Source: Shewanella abyssi
Lineage (GTDB): Bacteria > Pseudomonadota > Gammaproteobacteria > Enterobacterales > Shewanellaceae
NCBI RefSeq assembly: GCF_023284025.1
Contig: NZ_JAKIKR010000001.1
Span: 276,128 to 340,127 of the forward strand
Reading direction: 5' to 3'
DNA: 64,000 nucleotides
In this document: piece by piece, positions 28,432 through 37,337 of the stretch
Layout: every line of letters starts with the position of its first letter
How positions within the stretch are numbered: the first letter of the stretch is position 1
Notes under the pieces: model-generated
Databases searched by the model: none
Told to the model about the DNA's origin: nothing
Seen by the model: the letters and a program-made list of their open reading frames with translations, nothing else
Program-made: the position numbers and the translations under genes

Positions 28432-30824
28432 ACACGTACCTTGAGTAGTCTTAAACTATTACTAACAACAATAAGCGAACTGGCGGACATACCAATGGCG
28501 GCTATATAAGGCGCAACATGGCCGCTAACCGCTAATGGGATTATAAACAGGTTATAACCTAGCGCCCAGAACAAATTCTGTTTGATGATCCGCGCGGTCG
28601 ATTTTGCCACTGTTACTGCATCGGCGAAGCGCGAGAGATCATCGCCTAATAAGATAATATCAGCACTGTTTTTACTGATTGCCGCGCCGCTTCCCATGGC
28701 AACGGAAAGATTTGCACCGGCAAGCACCGGGGCATCATTAATGCCATCGCCAAACATAGCGACTTGGGCGTTTTTCTGTAGCTTGCTAACGAGTGTTAAC
28801 TTATCGTCCGGAGACAATCCTTTATGAAAATCGTCAATACCGAGCCGCTTAGCTAGGTTTTCAACTTCACCAGAGTTATCACCACTAGCAATACTGATGT
28901 TGCACCCTAATTGCTTTAATGACTGTATTGCCGCTGTTGTATTGGGCCTGATCTCGTCACTTAAGGTAAATTTTGCTAGCACAATACCTTCGATACTCAG
29001 CCAAACGATGACGTCTGATTCATCGTAATTGGTGTTATTGACGAAGCTCTGACTGCCAATTTTTAGTCGTTTGCCATCAATTTCACCTTGAAGGCCGCAT
29101 CCGACAAAGCTTTGTTTGTTGGATACGGTAATGCCAGGAGTTAGGTAAGCTTGGAACGCATGAGCGATAGGGTGAAGTGAGCTAGATTCCAGCGCTGCAG
29201 CATACGCTAGCAGCTGTTTTTCTGTCACAGACTCAGTAGTACTTGGCACTCGTTCTATATTGGTAATAGACAAGGATCCAAGTGTAAGCGTCCCTGTTTT
29301 GTCAAAAACGATATGGTTAAGCTTAGGTAGCTTCTCAAATACACCACTTCTACGAGTAATAATGCCAAGTTTCGTCAGTATTGCTGTTCCGCAGGTAACC
29401 GCTGTTGGCGTTGCAAGCGCTAAGGCGCAAGGGCAGGTAGCAACTAATACAGATAAGGTGACCCAAAAGGCATCTTCTGGTGAATAGAATGACCAAAAGA
29501 GATAGGTCGCAGTTGCTATCAACAATATTGCTGCAGTAAAATAATTTGAAAATCTATCGGCATAGAGCGCAATTTTTGGTTTGCTGTTTGAAGCTATCTC
29601 TTGCAGCCTAATAATTTCAGCAACCAGTTGATCTTGCCCCAAAGCCGTCACTCTTACGGTTATTGGTTGCTCTATGTTAATGGTTCCCGCAAACACCTGT
29701 GAGTCGACAGATTTTGCGACGGGCATTTGCTCACCTGTTAACATGGCTTCGTTTACCGAAGAGCCGCCCTCTATAATAACCCCGTCTGCAGCTATCACGT
29801 CACCAGGCTTTATCAAAATAACATTACCGATCACAAGACGTTTGGCAGGAACTTCTTCAATGCTGTTATCATTTTTAAGAAACGCAGTAAGCGGCACCAG
29901 CTTATGTAAATTACTGGAGCTCACAGAGGCTTTTTGACGCGCATTCTGTTCAAAGTATCGACCTAGTAATAGGAAGAAGGTAAACATCGAGACGGATTCA
30001 AAATACACTTCGCCAGTACCGTTGACTGTTTCTATACAACTCGCGATATAAGCGCCGCAAATGGCAATACTGACTGAGACATCCATATTTAACCGGCCCA
30101 TTAAAATAGAACGTATGGCGCTAAAATAGAATGGTTGAGCGGAATAGAAAACGACCGGGGCTGCAAAAAGCATACTGACCCAGCGAAAGTAATCTCTAAA
30201 CTCAGTATCAAGCTCAGTAAAATAGCCTGCATATAGGGCGAGGGCGAACATCATCACCTGCATGGTGGCAAAGCCAGCGAGACCCAAGCGCAGTAAAAAC
30301 TTTCGGCTGTCTATCTTACTTTTTGTTTCTTGCTCGTCAATCTGAAACGGTGCAGCGTGGTAACCGATAGCACTAATGGTATTGAGAATACCGCTAAGTT
30401 TTAGCTGCTCGGCGTGCCAACTGATAAGCGCACGCTGAGTTGTGGAGTTAACTTGAATGCTGGCAATACCACTAAGTTTTTTGACTTTGTGCTCTATAAG
30501 CCAAGCACAAGCAGCGCAAGTGATGCCATCTATTGATAACGATATTTCATTTAAATCATCGCGTTGATGAATAAAATCCTGCTGCACCTCAGGCAGGTCA
30601 TAGGCGCTGACACTGTTTAGTGCTTCAGGCACCAGCGCTGTCTGTTTGTTACCTGGTTCAGTTCTAAATTTATAATAATTGGTTAAACCCGCATCAATAA
30701 TCGCTTGTGATACTGCCTGACAACCAGGGCAACACATAGGTTGGTCAATATTTTGTATACGAGTAGTGAACTGGCTAGCGGTTAATACCTGCTCACTACA
30801 ATGGTAACAACTGATTTGGCTCAT
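28428..30824 (-). CDS. ccoI: Copper-transporting P-type ATPase CcoI (FixI)
   Basis: Exports copper for assembly of the cbb3 oxidase copper centre. The 798-aa protein starts with a cysteine-rich metal-binding segment (YHCSEQV, MCCPGCQAV), followed by a heavy-metal-associated domain with GITCAACAWLIE near residue 105. The ATPase core has CPC in VATCPCALALATPT (near 460), the phosphorylation site DKTGTLT (near 506) and GDGINDAPVLAGA. The N-terminal CPGC segment is typical of FixI/CcoI rather than CopA. It is coupled to ccoS downstream and follows ccoH. Confidence 0.95.
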   Translation of the reverse strand: MSQISCYHCSEQVLTASQFTTRIQNIDQPMCCPGCQAVSQAIIDAGLTNYYKFRTEPGNKQTALVPEALNSVSAYDLPEVQQDFIHQRDDLNEISLSIDGITCAACAWLIEHKVKKLSGIASIQVNSTTQRALISWHAEQLKLSGILNTISAIGYHAAPFQIDEQETKSKIDSRKFLLRLGLAGFATMQVMMFALALYAGYFTELDTEFRDYFRWVSMLFAAPVVFYSAQPFYFSAIRSILMGRLNMDVSVSIAICGAYIASCIETVNGTGEVYFESVSMFTFFLLLGRYFEQNARQKASVSSSNLHKLVPLTAFLKNDNSIEEVPAKRLVIGNVILIKPGDVIAADGVIIEGGSSVNEAMLTGEQMPVAKSVDSQVFAGTINIEQPITVRVTALGQDQLVAEIIRLQEIASNSKPKIALYADRFSNYFTAAILLIATATYLFWSFYSPEDAFWVTLSVLVATCPCALALATPTAVTCGTAILTKLGIITRRSGVFEKLPKLNHIVFDKTGTLTLGSLSITNIERVPSTTESVTEKQLLAYAAALESSSLHPIAHAFQAYLTPGITVSNKQSFVGCGLQGEIDGKRLKIGSQSFVNNTNYDESDVIVWLSIEGIVLAKFTLSDEIRPNTTAAIQSLKQLGCNISIASGDNSGEVENLAKRLGIDDFHKGLSPDDKLTLVSKLQKNAQVAMFGDGINDAPVLAGANLSVAMGSGAAISKNSADIILLGDDLSRFADAVTVAKSTARIIKQNLFWALGYNLFIIPLAVSGHVAPYIAAIGMSASSLIVVSNSLRLLKVRV

Positions 30825-30869
30825 AGACTCGGGTTCATCGGTTTATGTTGCAAACAAAGAGATTGAAAA

Positions 30870-31349
30870 CTAGTTGAGCCAGTACTGCTGATCATCAACG
30901 AGCGTAATGCGTTGTTGCACCCGCCATGTTTGATCATAGCCTTCAATGCGAACTTCCCAAGGTCCTGAAATAGCTTGGTGGATCTCAATGCGATACACAC
31001 CGTTAGCATCTGCTGTGACAATCTGATCAAAGTCTTTTTCTGCCATTGTTGGATGGAAAAAGCTAATACTCAATGCGGCTCCGTATTGCTCGCCACCTTG
31101 TTGTGATAGTTCAACGTACTCATCATCAAACTCGAGTAGGTAGTTCATACCCAACTGTTTTGCATGTTTAATTTTTCGAAGGTCCATATTAATGGCTTTG
31201 CCTTCTTTATAATAATCCTCAGAAACAAGTGAGTCTTTATTACTGATCGCAAGATATAATAAATTGACACTAGCAACGACGGCACAAAGCGGAAGTATGA
31301 TAAGAAACCAGGGCCAGAACTGTTTATACCAAGGCTGAGGAGTAGACAT
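30870..31349 (-). CDS. ccoH: cbb3 oxidase assembly protein CcoH (FixH)
   Basis: A 159-aa protein with one N-terminal membrane helix (about residues 10-33, WPWFLIILPLCAVVASVNLLY) and a periplasmic domain. SEDYYKEGKAINMDLRK is the FixH hallmark, and SGPWEVRIEGYDQTWRVQQR is the conserved C-terminal part. CcoH binds CcoN during oxidase assembly. It lies between ccoP and ccoI; the usual ccoG is not in this position. Confidence 0.88.
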   Translation of the reverse strand: MSTPQPWYKQFWPWFLIILPLCAVVASVNLLYLAISNKDSLVSEDYYKEGKAINMDLRKIKHAKQLGMNYLLEFDDEYVELSQQGGEQYGAALSISFFHPTMAEKDFDQIVTADANGVYRIEIHQAISGPWEVRIEGYDQTWRVQQRITLVDDQQYWLN

Positions 31350-31429
31350 GTTTTACACCTATAATTTGCTGAGAAACGACGTTTTTAAGAGCCGCTATTT
31401 TACCGTTAAAAGTGTGATTTAGCACTTGA

Positions 31430-31460
31430 AAAAAAGGCCTCGTTTGTGACGAGGCCTTAA
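31430..31460 (-). terminator. Rho-independent terminator after ccoP
   Basis: On the minus strand AAGGCCTCG pairs with CGAGGCCTT around a short loop and is followed by a T-run, 29 nt after the ccoP stop. It separates the ccoNOQP structural transcript from the ccoHIS maturation genes. Confidence 0.85.
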
Positions 31461-31488
31461 TATTACGTTTTATGTTACGGTAGCGTAA

Positions 31489-32445
31489 CTACTTGTTTGA
31501 CAAGCTGTAAACGTATGCTGAGATTACATGAACTTTTTCTTCACCTAATACATCTTTCCATGCTGGCATTACGCCACTACGACCGTTCTTAACTGACTGT
31601 TGAATAGCACCACGACTTCCGCCGTATAGCCACGCATTATCCGTTAGGTTAGGTGCGCCCATGAATTTGTTACCCGTGCCGTCCATTCCATGGCAGGCAA
31701 AACAGCCCTTCATGAAAGAACCTTGACCTTGAGCAGCAAGTGCTTCGTCATGTTCACGGCCAGACAACTTAACAACATATTCAGCAAGCCCTGGTAGTTC
31801 ACTGTCTTCGATCGGTAGACCGCCTTTAGGTGGCATCATACCGTGACGGCCATTCATAATGGATGTCTTAATCGTTTCAAGTTCACCGCCATATAACCAA
31901 GCACCGTCGGTGAGGTTAGGGAAGCCTTTGCTACCGCGAGCATCACTACCATGACACATTGCACAGTTTTGTAAGAACAAGCGGCCGCCCACTTTAAGCG
32001 CCTCTTTATTCTTAACTAACTCTTCCAATGGTGTATCGGCGTAAGCTTTAAAGATAGGACCAAATTTTTCGTCAGCATGCTTTACTTCTTGATCATACTG
32101 AACCCAACGTCCTTCCGCCTGAGCATCTATAACAGCCTGCTTAGATTCGGCGAGAGTGCGTACACTTTGGTTAGAGCTAGTCCAGCCTAAAAGGCCTTTA
32201 TAGCTCCCAAGCCCCGGGTAAAGTGCAAGATAGATAACACTAAACACGATAGTAATGTAAAACATATAACTCCACCATTTTGGTAGTGGGTTATTGAGCT
32301 CTTCAATACCGTCGAAGCTATGGCCCATTGATTCGCCTTCTTTTACGCCAGTGTTGTTCTTAGAACAAGCGCGTAGTAGAAAGATACAACCAATGATGAC
32401 CACAGACGAGAGTACGATAATCCATATACTCCAGAAGTTTGTCAT
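31489..32445 (-). CDS. ccoP: cbb3-type cytochrome c oxidase subunit III (dihaem cytochrome c) CcoP
   Basis: A membrane-anchored dihaem cytochrome that feeds electrons to the cbb3 core. The 318-aa protein has N-terminal helices (residues 5-25 and about 57-78) and two cytochrome c domains, with haem sites NCAMCHGSDARG (near 160) and GCFACHGMDGTG (near 245). Each is followed by a repeated NLTD(G/N)AWLYGG block. Its ATG shares one base with the ccoQ stop (TAATG), so translation is coupled. Confidence 0.96.
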   Translation of the reverse strand: MTNFWSIWIIVLSSVVIIGCIFLLRACSKNNTGVKEGESMGHSFDGIEELNNPLPKWWSYMFYITIVFSVIYLALYPGLGSYKGLLGWTSSNQSVRTLAESKQAVIDAQAEGRWVQYDQEVKHADEKFGPIFKAYADTPLEELVKNKEALKVGGRLFLQNCAMCHGSDARGSKGFPNLTDGAWLYGGELETIKTSIMNGRHGMMPPKGGLPIEDSELPGLAEYVVKLSGREHDEALAAQGQGSFMKGCFACHGMDGTGNKFMGAPNLTDNAWLYGGSRGAIQQSVKNGRSGVMPAWKDVLGEEKVHVISAYVYSLSNK

Positions 32446-32621
32446 TACTTTTGCTCTCCTGAGTCCTTCGAAACCAAGTTTTGCTCATCATCTGAGAAAA
32501 CAAGATTAGCTGCTTCGTCGAATTGCTTTTTGCGACTAGAGCTATATGCCCAAGCAAATATACCGATGAAGGTCACCATTACTACGATGGTTATTATTCC
32601 TCGTAATGTGCCGTAATCCAT
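32445..32621 (-). CDS. ccoQ: cbb3-type cytochrome c oxidase subunit CcoQ
   Basis: A 58-aa protein read directly from the minus strand: MDYGTLRGIITIVVMVTFIG at the start, a single membrane helix (about residues 8-26), then the CcoQ signature WAYSSSRKKQFDEAANLVFSD. A GGAGG ribosome site lies 8 nt before the ATG, the strongest in the cluster. It lies 11 nt after ccoO and overlaps ccoP by 1 nt. CcoQ stabilises the oxidase. Confidence 0.93.
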   Translation of the reverse strand: MDYGTLRGIITIVVMVTFIGIFAWAYSSSRKKQFDEAANLVFSDDEQNLVSKDSGEQK

Positions 32622-32632
32622 AATTTGCCTCC

Positions 32633-33247
32633 TTATTTAAGCGCGTGGCCAAGTGATTGAAGATAAGCGATCAATGCCTGCATTTCCGTCTTATCTTTCA
32701 CAGCGTCTTTCGCAGCCGCAATCTCTTCATCTGTATATAGTTTATGTGTTGGATGAAGGTTGCGTAGGATATCCATCTTCTTGCCCGTCAACTCGCCGTC
32801 AAGCTTGTTTTCTGACAACCAAGGGAAACCTGGCATATTTGACTGAGGTACAACAGCGCGAGGATCAATTAAATGAACTTCATGCCACTTATCACTGTAA
32901 CGACCGCCAACACGGGCTAGATCTGGACCTGTACGCTTAGAACCCCACTGGAATGGGTGATCCCATACAGACTCACCCGCAACCGAGTAGTGTCCGTAAC
33001 GTTCTGTTTCAGCACGTAGAGGGCGGATCATCTGACTGTGACAGTTATAACAACCCTCACGGACATAGATGTCACGACCTTCAATCTGCAAAGCAGTGTA
33101 AGGGATCTGACCTTCTAGCGGTTCAGTTGTGTCTTTTTGGAAAAGTAGGGGAGTGATCTCAACCAAGCTACCGAAGCTGATTGCGATGACAGTCAATATC
33201 CCTAATAGACCGATGTTTTTCTCGACTAACTCATGATTAAATTTCAT
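32633..33247 (-). CDS. ccoO: cbb3-type cytochrome c oxidase subunit II (monohaem cytochrome c) CcoO
   Basis: A 204-aa membrane-anchored cytochrome c. The N-terminal helix is residues 10-30; the haem site is [20 protein letters not shown] near residue 62-75, the exact CcoO pattern, and [13 protein letters not shown] supplies the axial Met region. It sits directly downstream of ccoN (12 nt gap) in the structural transcript. Confidence 0.96.
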   Translation of the reverse strand: MKFNHELVEKNIGLLGILTVIAISFGSLVEITPLLFQKDTTEPLEGQIPYTALQIEGRDIYVREGCYNCHSQMIRPLRAETERYGHYSVAGESVWDHPFQWGSKRTGPDLARVGGRYSDKWHEVHLIDPRAVVPQSNMPGFPWLSENKLDGELTGKKMDILRNLHPTHKLYTDEEIAAAKDAVKDKTEMQALIAYLQSLGHALK

Positions 33248-33259
33248 CGAATCTACTCC

Positions 33260-34696
33260 TTAAGCTGCTTTTGCATCAGCAATAGCTGGCAAAGAATCTT
33301 TAGGGGCCCTAACAGTGCGGATCACGTTGTACGCCATGATGAACATACCTGTAAGGAAGAAAACACCACCAATGAAACGAACAAAGTAGAACGGGTAAGA
33401 TGCTTCTAAGCTTTCTACAAAGCTATAAGTCAATGTACCGTCAGAGTTAACTGCGCGCCACATAAGACCCTGCATGACACCAGAGATCCACATTGAAACG
33501 ATATAAAGAACAGTACCAATTGTTGCCAACCAGAAGTGAACGTTAATCAGGTTTGTGCTGTACATACGGCCTTGGTTAAACAGTACTGGTATCAAATGAT
33601 ACAAAGAACCGATAGAAACCATAGCAACCCAACCCAATGCACCAGAATGAACGTGTCCAATAGTCCAGTCAGTGTAGTGAGACAGAGCGTTAACCGTCTT
33701 AATTGCCATCATTGGACCTTCGAAGGTAGACATACCATAGAAAGACAATGAAACAACAAGGAAACGCAAAATAGGGTCCGTACGAAGTTTGTGCCAAGCA
33801 CCTGATAACGTCATGATCCCGTTAATCATACCACCCCAAGAAGGAGCGAACAGAATAAGCGACATCACCATACCAAGTGATTGAGTCCAATCTGGTAGAG
33901 CAGTGTAATGTAGGTGGTGAGGACCAGCCCAAATGTACAAAGCAATCAGTGCCCAGAAGTGAACAATGGATAAACGGTACGAATAAACAGGACGACCAGC
34001 TTGTTTAGGGACGAAGTAATACATCATACCCAAGAAGCCCGCTGTCAGAAGGAAACCAACTGCGTTGTGACCATACCACCACTGTACCATTGCATCGACA
34101 GCACCACTGTAAAGTGAGTACGACTTGGTTAGTGATAACGGCACTGCCATAGAGTTAACTATATGCAACACGGCTACGGTGATAATAAAGGCACCAAAGA
34201 ACCAGTTCGCCACATAAATGTGGGACGTCGTTCGTTTAACGATGGTACCGAAGAACACCACTGCGTACGCAATCCAAATAATGGTAATTGCGATATCAAT
34301 AGGCCATTCAAGTTCAGCGTATTCTTTTCCTTGGGTGAAACCCATAGGCAGACTAATTGCTGCTGATATAATGACGGCTTGCCAACCCCAGAACGTAAAT
34401 GCAGCTAACTTAGGTGCAAATAGTCGAGTTTGACAGGTGCGTTGGACGATATAATAGGATGTGGCGAAAAGGGCTGAAGTACCAAACGCGAAAATCACGG
34501 CATTGGTGTGTAGAGGTCGAAGACGACTATACGTTAACCATGGAGTATCGAAGTTTAGCTGCGGCCAGATTAACTGGGCTGCGATTAATACACCTACTGA
34601 CATTCCTACAATTCCCCAAAACACGGTCGTTAAGGCAAATTGGCGAACAATAGTGTAGTTGTAATCAGCGCCTTGAGGCTGGGAATGGTTCATCAT
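33260..34696 (-). CDS. ccoN: cbb3-type cytochrome c oxidase subunit I CcoN
   Basis: The catalytic, proton-pumping haem-copper subunit with 12 membrane helices, 478 aa. Histidine ligands appear in [13 protein letters not shown] (low-spin haem b), [15 protein letters not shown] and [13 protein letters not shown] (CuB), and [17 protein letters not shown] (haem b/b3). The high oxygen affinity of cbb3 oxidases suits microaerobic respiration. Two FNR boxes lie 160-220 bp upstream. The ATG at 34696 is followed by a second ATG at 34693; either could serve. Confidence 0.97.
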   Translation of the reverse strand: MMNHSQPQGADYNYTIVRQFALTTVFWGIVGMSVGVLIAAQLIWPQLNFDTPWLTYSRLRPLHTNAVIFAFGTSALFATSYYIVQRTCQTRLFAPKLAAFTFWGWQAVIISAAISLPMGFTQGKEYAELEWPIDIAITIIWIAYAVVFFGTIVKRTTSHIYVANWFFGAFIITVAVLHIVNSMAVPLSLTKSYSLYSGAVDAMVQWWYGHNAVGFLLTAGFLGMMYYFVPKQAGRPVYSYRLSIVHFWALIALYIWAGPHHLHYTALPDWTQSLGMVMSLILFAPSWGGMINGIMTLSGAWHKLRTDPILRFLVVSLSFYGMSTFEGPMMAIKTVNALSHYTDWTIGHVHSGALGWVAMVSIGSLYHLIPVLFNQGRMYSTNLINVHFWLATIGTVLYIVSMWISGVMQGLMWRAVNSDGTLTYSFVESLEASYPFYFVRFIGGVFFLTGMFIMAYNVIRTVRAPKDSLPAIADAKAA

Positions 34697-34856
34697 TTTG
34701 CTTCCACTGCTTATTACTTATACTTATTATTAAGTAGAGTGTGACTCTACTCGGTAAAATGACACACAAAAGCAAATTACCTATCGGAAATTAGCCGTCT
34801 GTGTCAATGTGTAACCTTGCATTTCAACAAGTAAATGCGAGGCAATGCAATGATAC

Positions 34857-34870
34857 TTGAGCTATATCAA
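34857..34870. promoter_or_regulatory. FNR-box-like sequence 1 upstream of ccoN
   Basis: TTGAGCTATATCAA matches TTGAT-N4-ATCAA at 9 of 10. It lies in the divergent region between ccoN and the lipoprotein gene, centred 168 bp before the ccoN ATG. Confidence 0.6.
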
Positions 34871-34899
34871 AAAAGATAGGAATTCGCCCTATAGAAAAG

Positions 34900-34913
34900 T
34901 TGATCTAGATCAA
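34900..34913. promoter_or_regulatory. FNR box 2, perfect consensus, ccoN/lipoprotein divergent region
   Basis: TTGATCTAGATCAA is a perfect, fully palindromic FNR consensus. It is 43 bp from box 1 and centred about 54 bp before the GTG of the divergent lipoprotein gene, so it could act on either or both genes. The FNR gene itself is 7 kb away on the same strand as ccoN. Confidence 0.8.
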
Positions 34914-34959
34914 GCTACTCCATAGAATGTTAATAGATTTGATTGAAAGGTTAATTATT

Positions 34960-35430
34960 GTGCAAGTTACTCACAAATCAGTAGTATTGCGAGTTTTATA
35001 TACGTTTTTCATGGCGGTTATTATCAGTGGGTGCGAACCTGATAACAGCAAAAACATGATATCTTTTAAGCAAGATGCGGGACTTTGCAATTTTCAAAAA
35101 GGTGCCTGTAGCAACACCGTCGATGATACTGAACTTAGTTTACGTATCACACCCTGGAATAGCCCAAGCGAAAAGCCACTGGCGTTAAGTTTGAACAGCT
35201 CAGTAGCGCTCGAAAATGTAAAAATGCGAATTGAAGGCCGAGACATGTTTATGGGCATTATCCCAGTGAATTTGTCTCAAGAGACTGAAACTAGCTATAA
35301 GGCGCCGCTAATCTACGGATCTTGTAGTAGCGGCTACATGGTTTGGCAAGCCATTGTGAGTTACGAGCAGGGCGGTGTTGAAAAGTTCACCATCTTTGAG
35401 TTTCTCGCCGACAGCGAAAAAGCACGCTGA
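34960..35430 (+). CDS. Hypothetical lipoprotein divergent from the cbb3 operon
   Basis: A 156-aa protein with a lipoprotein-type signal (basic HKSVVLR, hydrophobic VLYTFFMAVII, lipobox ISGC). The GTG at 34960 was chosen because AAAGG sits 9 nt before it; the ATG at 34927 has no ribosome site and would lengthen the n-region. The mature part has pairs of cysteines (AGLCNFQKGACSN, IYGSCSSG) and a beta-rich body ending VWQAIVSYEQGG. I do not recognise an assigned family. The perfect FNR box just upstream, shared with ccoN, suggests a role in microaerobic respiration or metal supply to the oxidase (inference). Confidence 0.75.
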   Translation: MQVTHKSVVLRVLYTFFMAVIISGCEPDNSKNMISFKQDAGLCNFQKGACSNTVDDTELSLRITPWNSPSEKPLALSLNSSVALENVKMRIEGRDMFMGIIPVNLSQETETSYKAPLIYGSCSSGYMVWQAIVSYEQGGVEKFTIFEFLADSEKAR

Positions 35431-35535
35431 AGTTAAGCCGCTTTTATAATGATGAAATAAGAGTAGAAAAGAGTGAAACCTTTGCAAGTTGCCTTACTAT
35501 GAATGTGGTCTAAATCTCATTATTGCAATATCACT

Positions 35536-35554
35536 ATTGATAATCATTCTCATT
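35536..35554. promoter_or_regulatory. Fur-box-like sequence
   Basis: ATTGATAATCATTCTCATT resembles the Fur consensus GATAATGATAATCATTATC: the core GATAATCATT-CTCATT keeps the NATAAT/ATTCTC hexamer pattern of good Fur sites. It lies about 46-64 bp upstream of the small cysteine-rich gene, over the expected promoter. Consensus match only. Confidence 0.6.
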
Positions 35555-35599
35555 GCGTTATATTGAGACTAATAATAGGGTATGCAACAAGAGAACGTC

Positions 35600-35833
35600 A
35601 TGGGATCCATAACTAAAAAACTTAACATCAGTATCTCACAACAGAAGATGGCGCAATTAATACAGCAAGGGCACTTATGTGCAGCCGATTTTAAATGTTT
35701 AGACGCAGAGTCAAAGCAGACCGTGTGGCAACTTTGCCTTTGGTGCTGTGAAAAGCGAATTCACTGTGAAAAAGCTTGTTCAAGCGACTGTACAGCCCAA
35801 TACACGAGTAAAATTACGCTAACAACTGGCTAA
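35600..35833 (+). CDS. Small cysteine-rich protein, putatively Fur-controlled
   Basis: A 77-aa protein I cannot assign to a named family. It has eight cysteines, at HLC, FKC, the QLCLWCCEK cluster and RIHCEKACSSDC, an arrangement that could bind iron or zinc. It is not Bfd: the CxC...CxxC ferredoxin pattern is absent. The ATG at 35600 follows AAGAGA at 6 nt; an upstream ATG at 35582 has its only G-rich stretch 1 nt away, too close to work. The Fur-box-like sequence upstream implies expression in iron limitation. It has no operon partner. Confidence 0.65.
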   Translation: MGSITKKLNISISQQKMAQLIQQGHLCAADFKCLDAESKQTVWQLCLWCCEKRIHCEKACSSDCTAQYTSKITLTTG

Positions 35834-35900
35834 ATCGACTTAATTGCTGTCACTGGGCAATATAAGGCTACTTTGATACTGCCTAACTGATTATTATGCA

Positions 35901-37223
35901 GTGATAGCCAGTGACCTTAGTAGTAATAAAATGCACCTACCCAACGTTATGCCACTGTTTGATTCTGTCGAATTCATTCAAAGTGGCAACCCCATCGTTA
36001 ATCAACACATTACCCAACTGGCACTTTGCGGAATTGAAGATGCAAGTTTAGTATTTGAGCACGCAACTGACTGGCTCTGTGAACAGAAATACAGCGAGAA
36101 CAATTATAAGGCGTATCGAAGCGAGTTAACTACGTTCTTGCATTGGTGTTTTGATGTTGCGCAAACGGACGTCTCACTAGTCGGTCGTAAAGAGATCAGC
36201 CTCTACGTTGAATATTGTCAGGCGCCGCCACAAACACTCATTGGCTTTTATAATGTTGCTCAGTTTAAAGAGCAAAAGGGCAGTGCACTCAGAACCCCAA
36301 ACCCCCAATGGCTGCCATTTAGAGGTAAAAAAATCGATGGCGTTATTCAGATATATAGCCTAAGTGAAAGTGCGCTTAAAACCAAAATGGCCATTTTATC
36401 CTCATTCTATGCATATCTTATGAGTGAAGATTTTGTAGAAAAAAACCCTGCACAAATGTGGCTCAATAAAAGCCGGTTCTCATCGAAGAGAAAATATCGC
36501 CTCGATAATGACGGCGATAATCAACTCGCATTCACCGAGTTGCAGTGGTCCTATGTTATGTCGACCGTTACAAAGCTAGCAGCTGAGCAGCCCGAATTAC
36601 ACCAACGCAGTTTGTTTCTTATAAAGCTGATTTACTCCTGCTACTTAAGAGTGTCCGAGGTGGCTGCAAGGGCTGGTTACTCGCCCATCATGGATCAGTT
36701 TAAGCGCAATCCTCAAACGGGGATATGGAGTTTTCATATCCCTTCAAGCAAAGGTGGCAAGCGCCGTACGGTATCAATGTCCGACGCCTTACTCGCCGCG
36801 TTAGTCGACTATCGATGTTATCTAAACTTACCTGACTATCCAAAGATCAATGAAGGCCATCCACTTATTATTAGGCAAAAAGCCGCCGGGCGAGGCAGGG
36901 AGGTCGGTTTGATCAATGCAAACTTGGGGATCCGTCAAATAAGAGAGGAGGTCGATAAAATCATCATACTTGCAGCGATTGCCGCCGAAAATGACGGCTT
37001 CGTCGAGGATGGGGCGCAAATGCGCCAGCTCAGCATCCACAATATTCGCCATACTGGGATCACTCATGACATCAATATTCATGGCAGACCTTTGTCACAT
37101 GTGCAAGCCGATGCGGGGCACGAAAGCATCGATACGACATCGCAATACTTGCATACCACGCAAATAGAGCGCCATCAAAGTGGCCAAAACAGACCGCTAG
37201 ATAACCTGCAAGGGATTGGTTGA
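35901..37223 (+). CDS. Tyrosine recombinase / site-specific integrase
   Basis: A 440-aa tyrosine recombinase. The N-terminal core-binding (SAM-like) domain occupies about residues 50-190. The catalytic domain has Arg in SCYLRVSEVAA (near 248), Lys in SSKGGKRRTVSM (near 283), HNIRHTG (near 379), AGHESIDTTSQYLHTT with the second His (near 405) and nucleophile Tyr (near 416). All catalytic residues are present, so it should be active. No phage, cassette or conjugation gene lies nearby. Two dif-like palindromes follow, 89 bp and 1.5 kb downstream. GTG 35901 is used here; ATG 35931 is an alternative, and neither has a clear ribosome site. Confidence 0.88.
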   Translation: MIASDLSSNKMHLPNVMPLFDSVEFIQSGNPIVNQHITQLALCGIEDASLVFEHATDWLCEQKYSENNYKAYRSELTTFLHWCFDVAQTDVSLVGRKEISLYVEYCQAPPQTLIGFYNVAQFKEQKGSALRTPNPQWLPFRGKKIDGVIQIYSLSESALKTKMAILSSFYAYLMSEDFVEKNPAQMWLNKSRFSSKRKYRLDNDGDNQLAFTELQWSYVMSTVTKLAAEQPELHQRSLFLIKLIYSCYLRVSEVAARAGYSPIMDQFKRNPQTGIWSFHIPSSKGGKRRTVSMSDALLAALVDYRCYLNLPDYPKINEGHPLIIRQKAAGRGREVGLINANLGIRQIREEVDKIIILAAIAAENDGFVEDGAQMRQLSIHNIRHTGITHDINIHGRPLSHVQADAGHESIDTTSQYLHTTQIERHQSGQNRPLDNLQGIG

Positions 37224-37311
37224 AGGTGTAACTAGCGAGTGAAAAATTCCAATTAGACATCGAGTTTTTCACTAAGCTGCTAATGGATGCTTAAAAAATC
37301 TTGAAGAGTTA

Positions 37312-37337
37312 ATGCCGATAAGTGACATTATCGGCAT
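37312..37337. repeat. Dif-like palindromic site 1
   Basis: Perfect 10-bp inverted arms ATGCCGATAA and TTATCGGCAT surround a 6-bp centre GTGACA. Arm length, 6-bp spacer and the inner ATAA/TTAT resemble XerCD dif-type core sites. It starts 89 bp after the recombinase stop. It has no T-run on either strand, so it is a poor terminator. Confidence 0.5.

Noticed and set aside
35582..35599. Earlier ATG for the cysteine-rich gene
   Set aside because: The only G-rich stretch is 1 nt before it; the ATG at 35600 has a usable site, so the shorter form was kept.
37290..37321. Sigma-28-like promoter (GCCGATAA as -10)
   Set aside because: GCCGATAA matches the flagellar -10, but the -35 region fits poorly and the sequence is explained as one arm of hairpin site 1; no flagellar gene is nearby.
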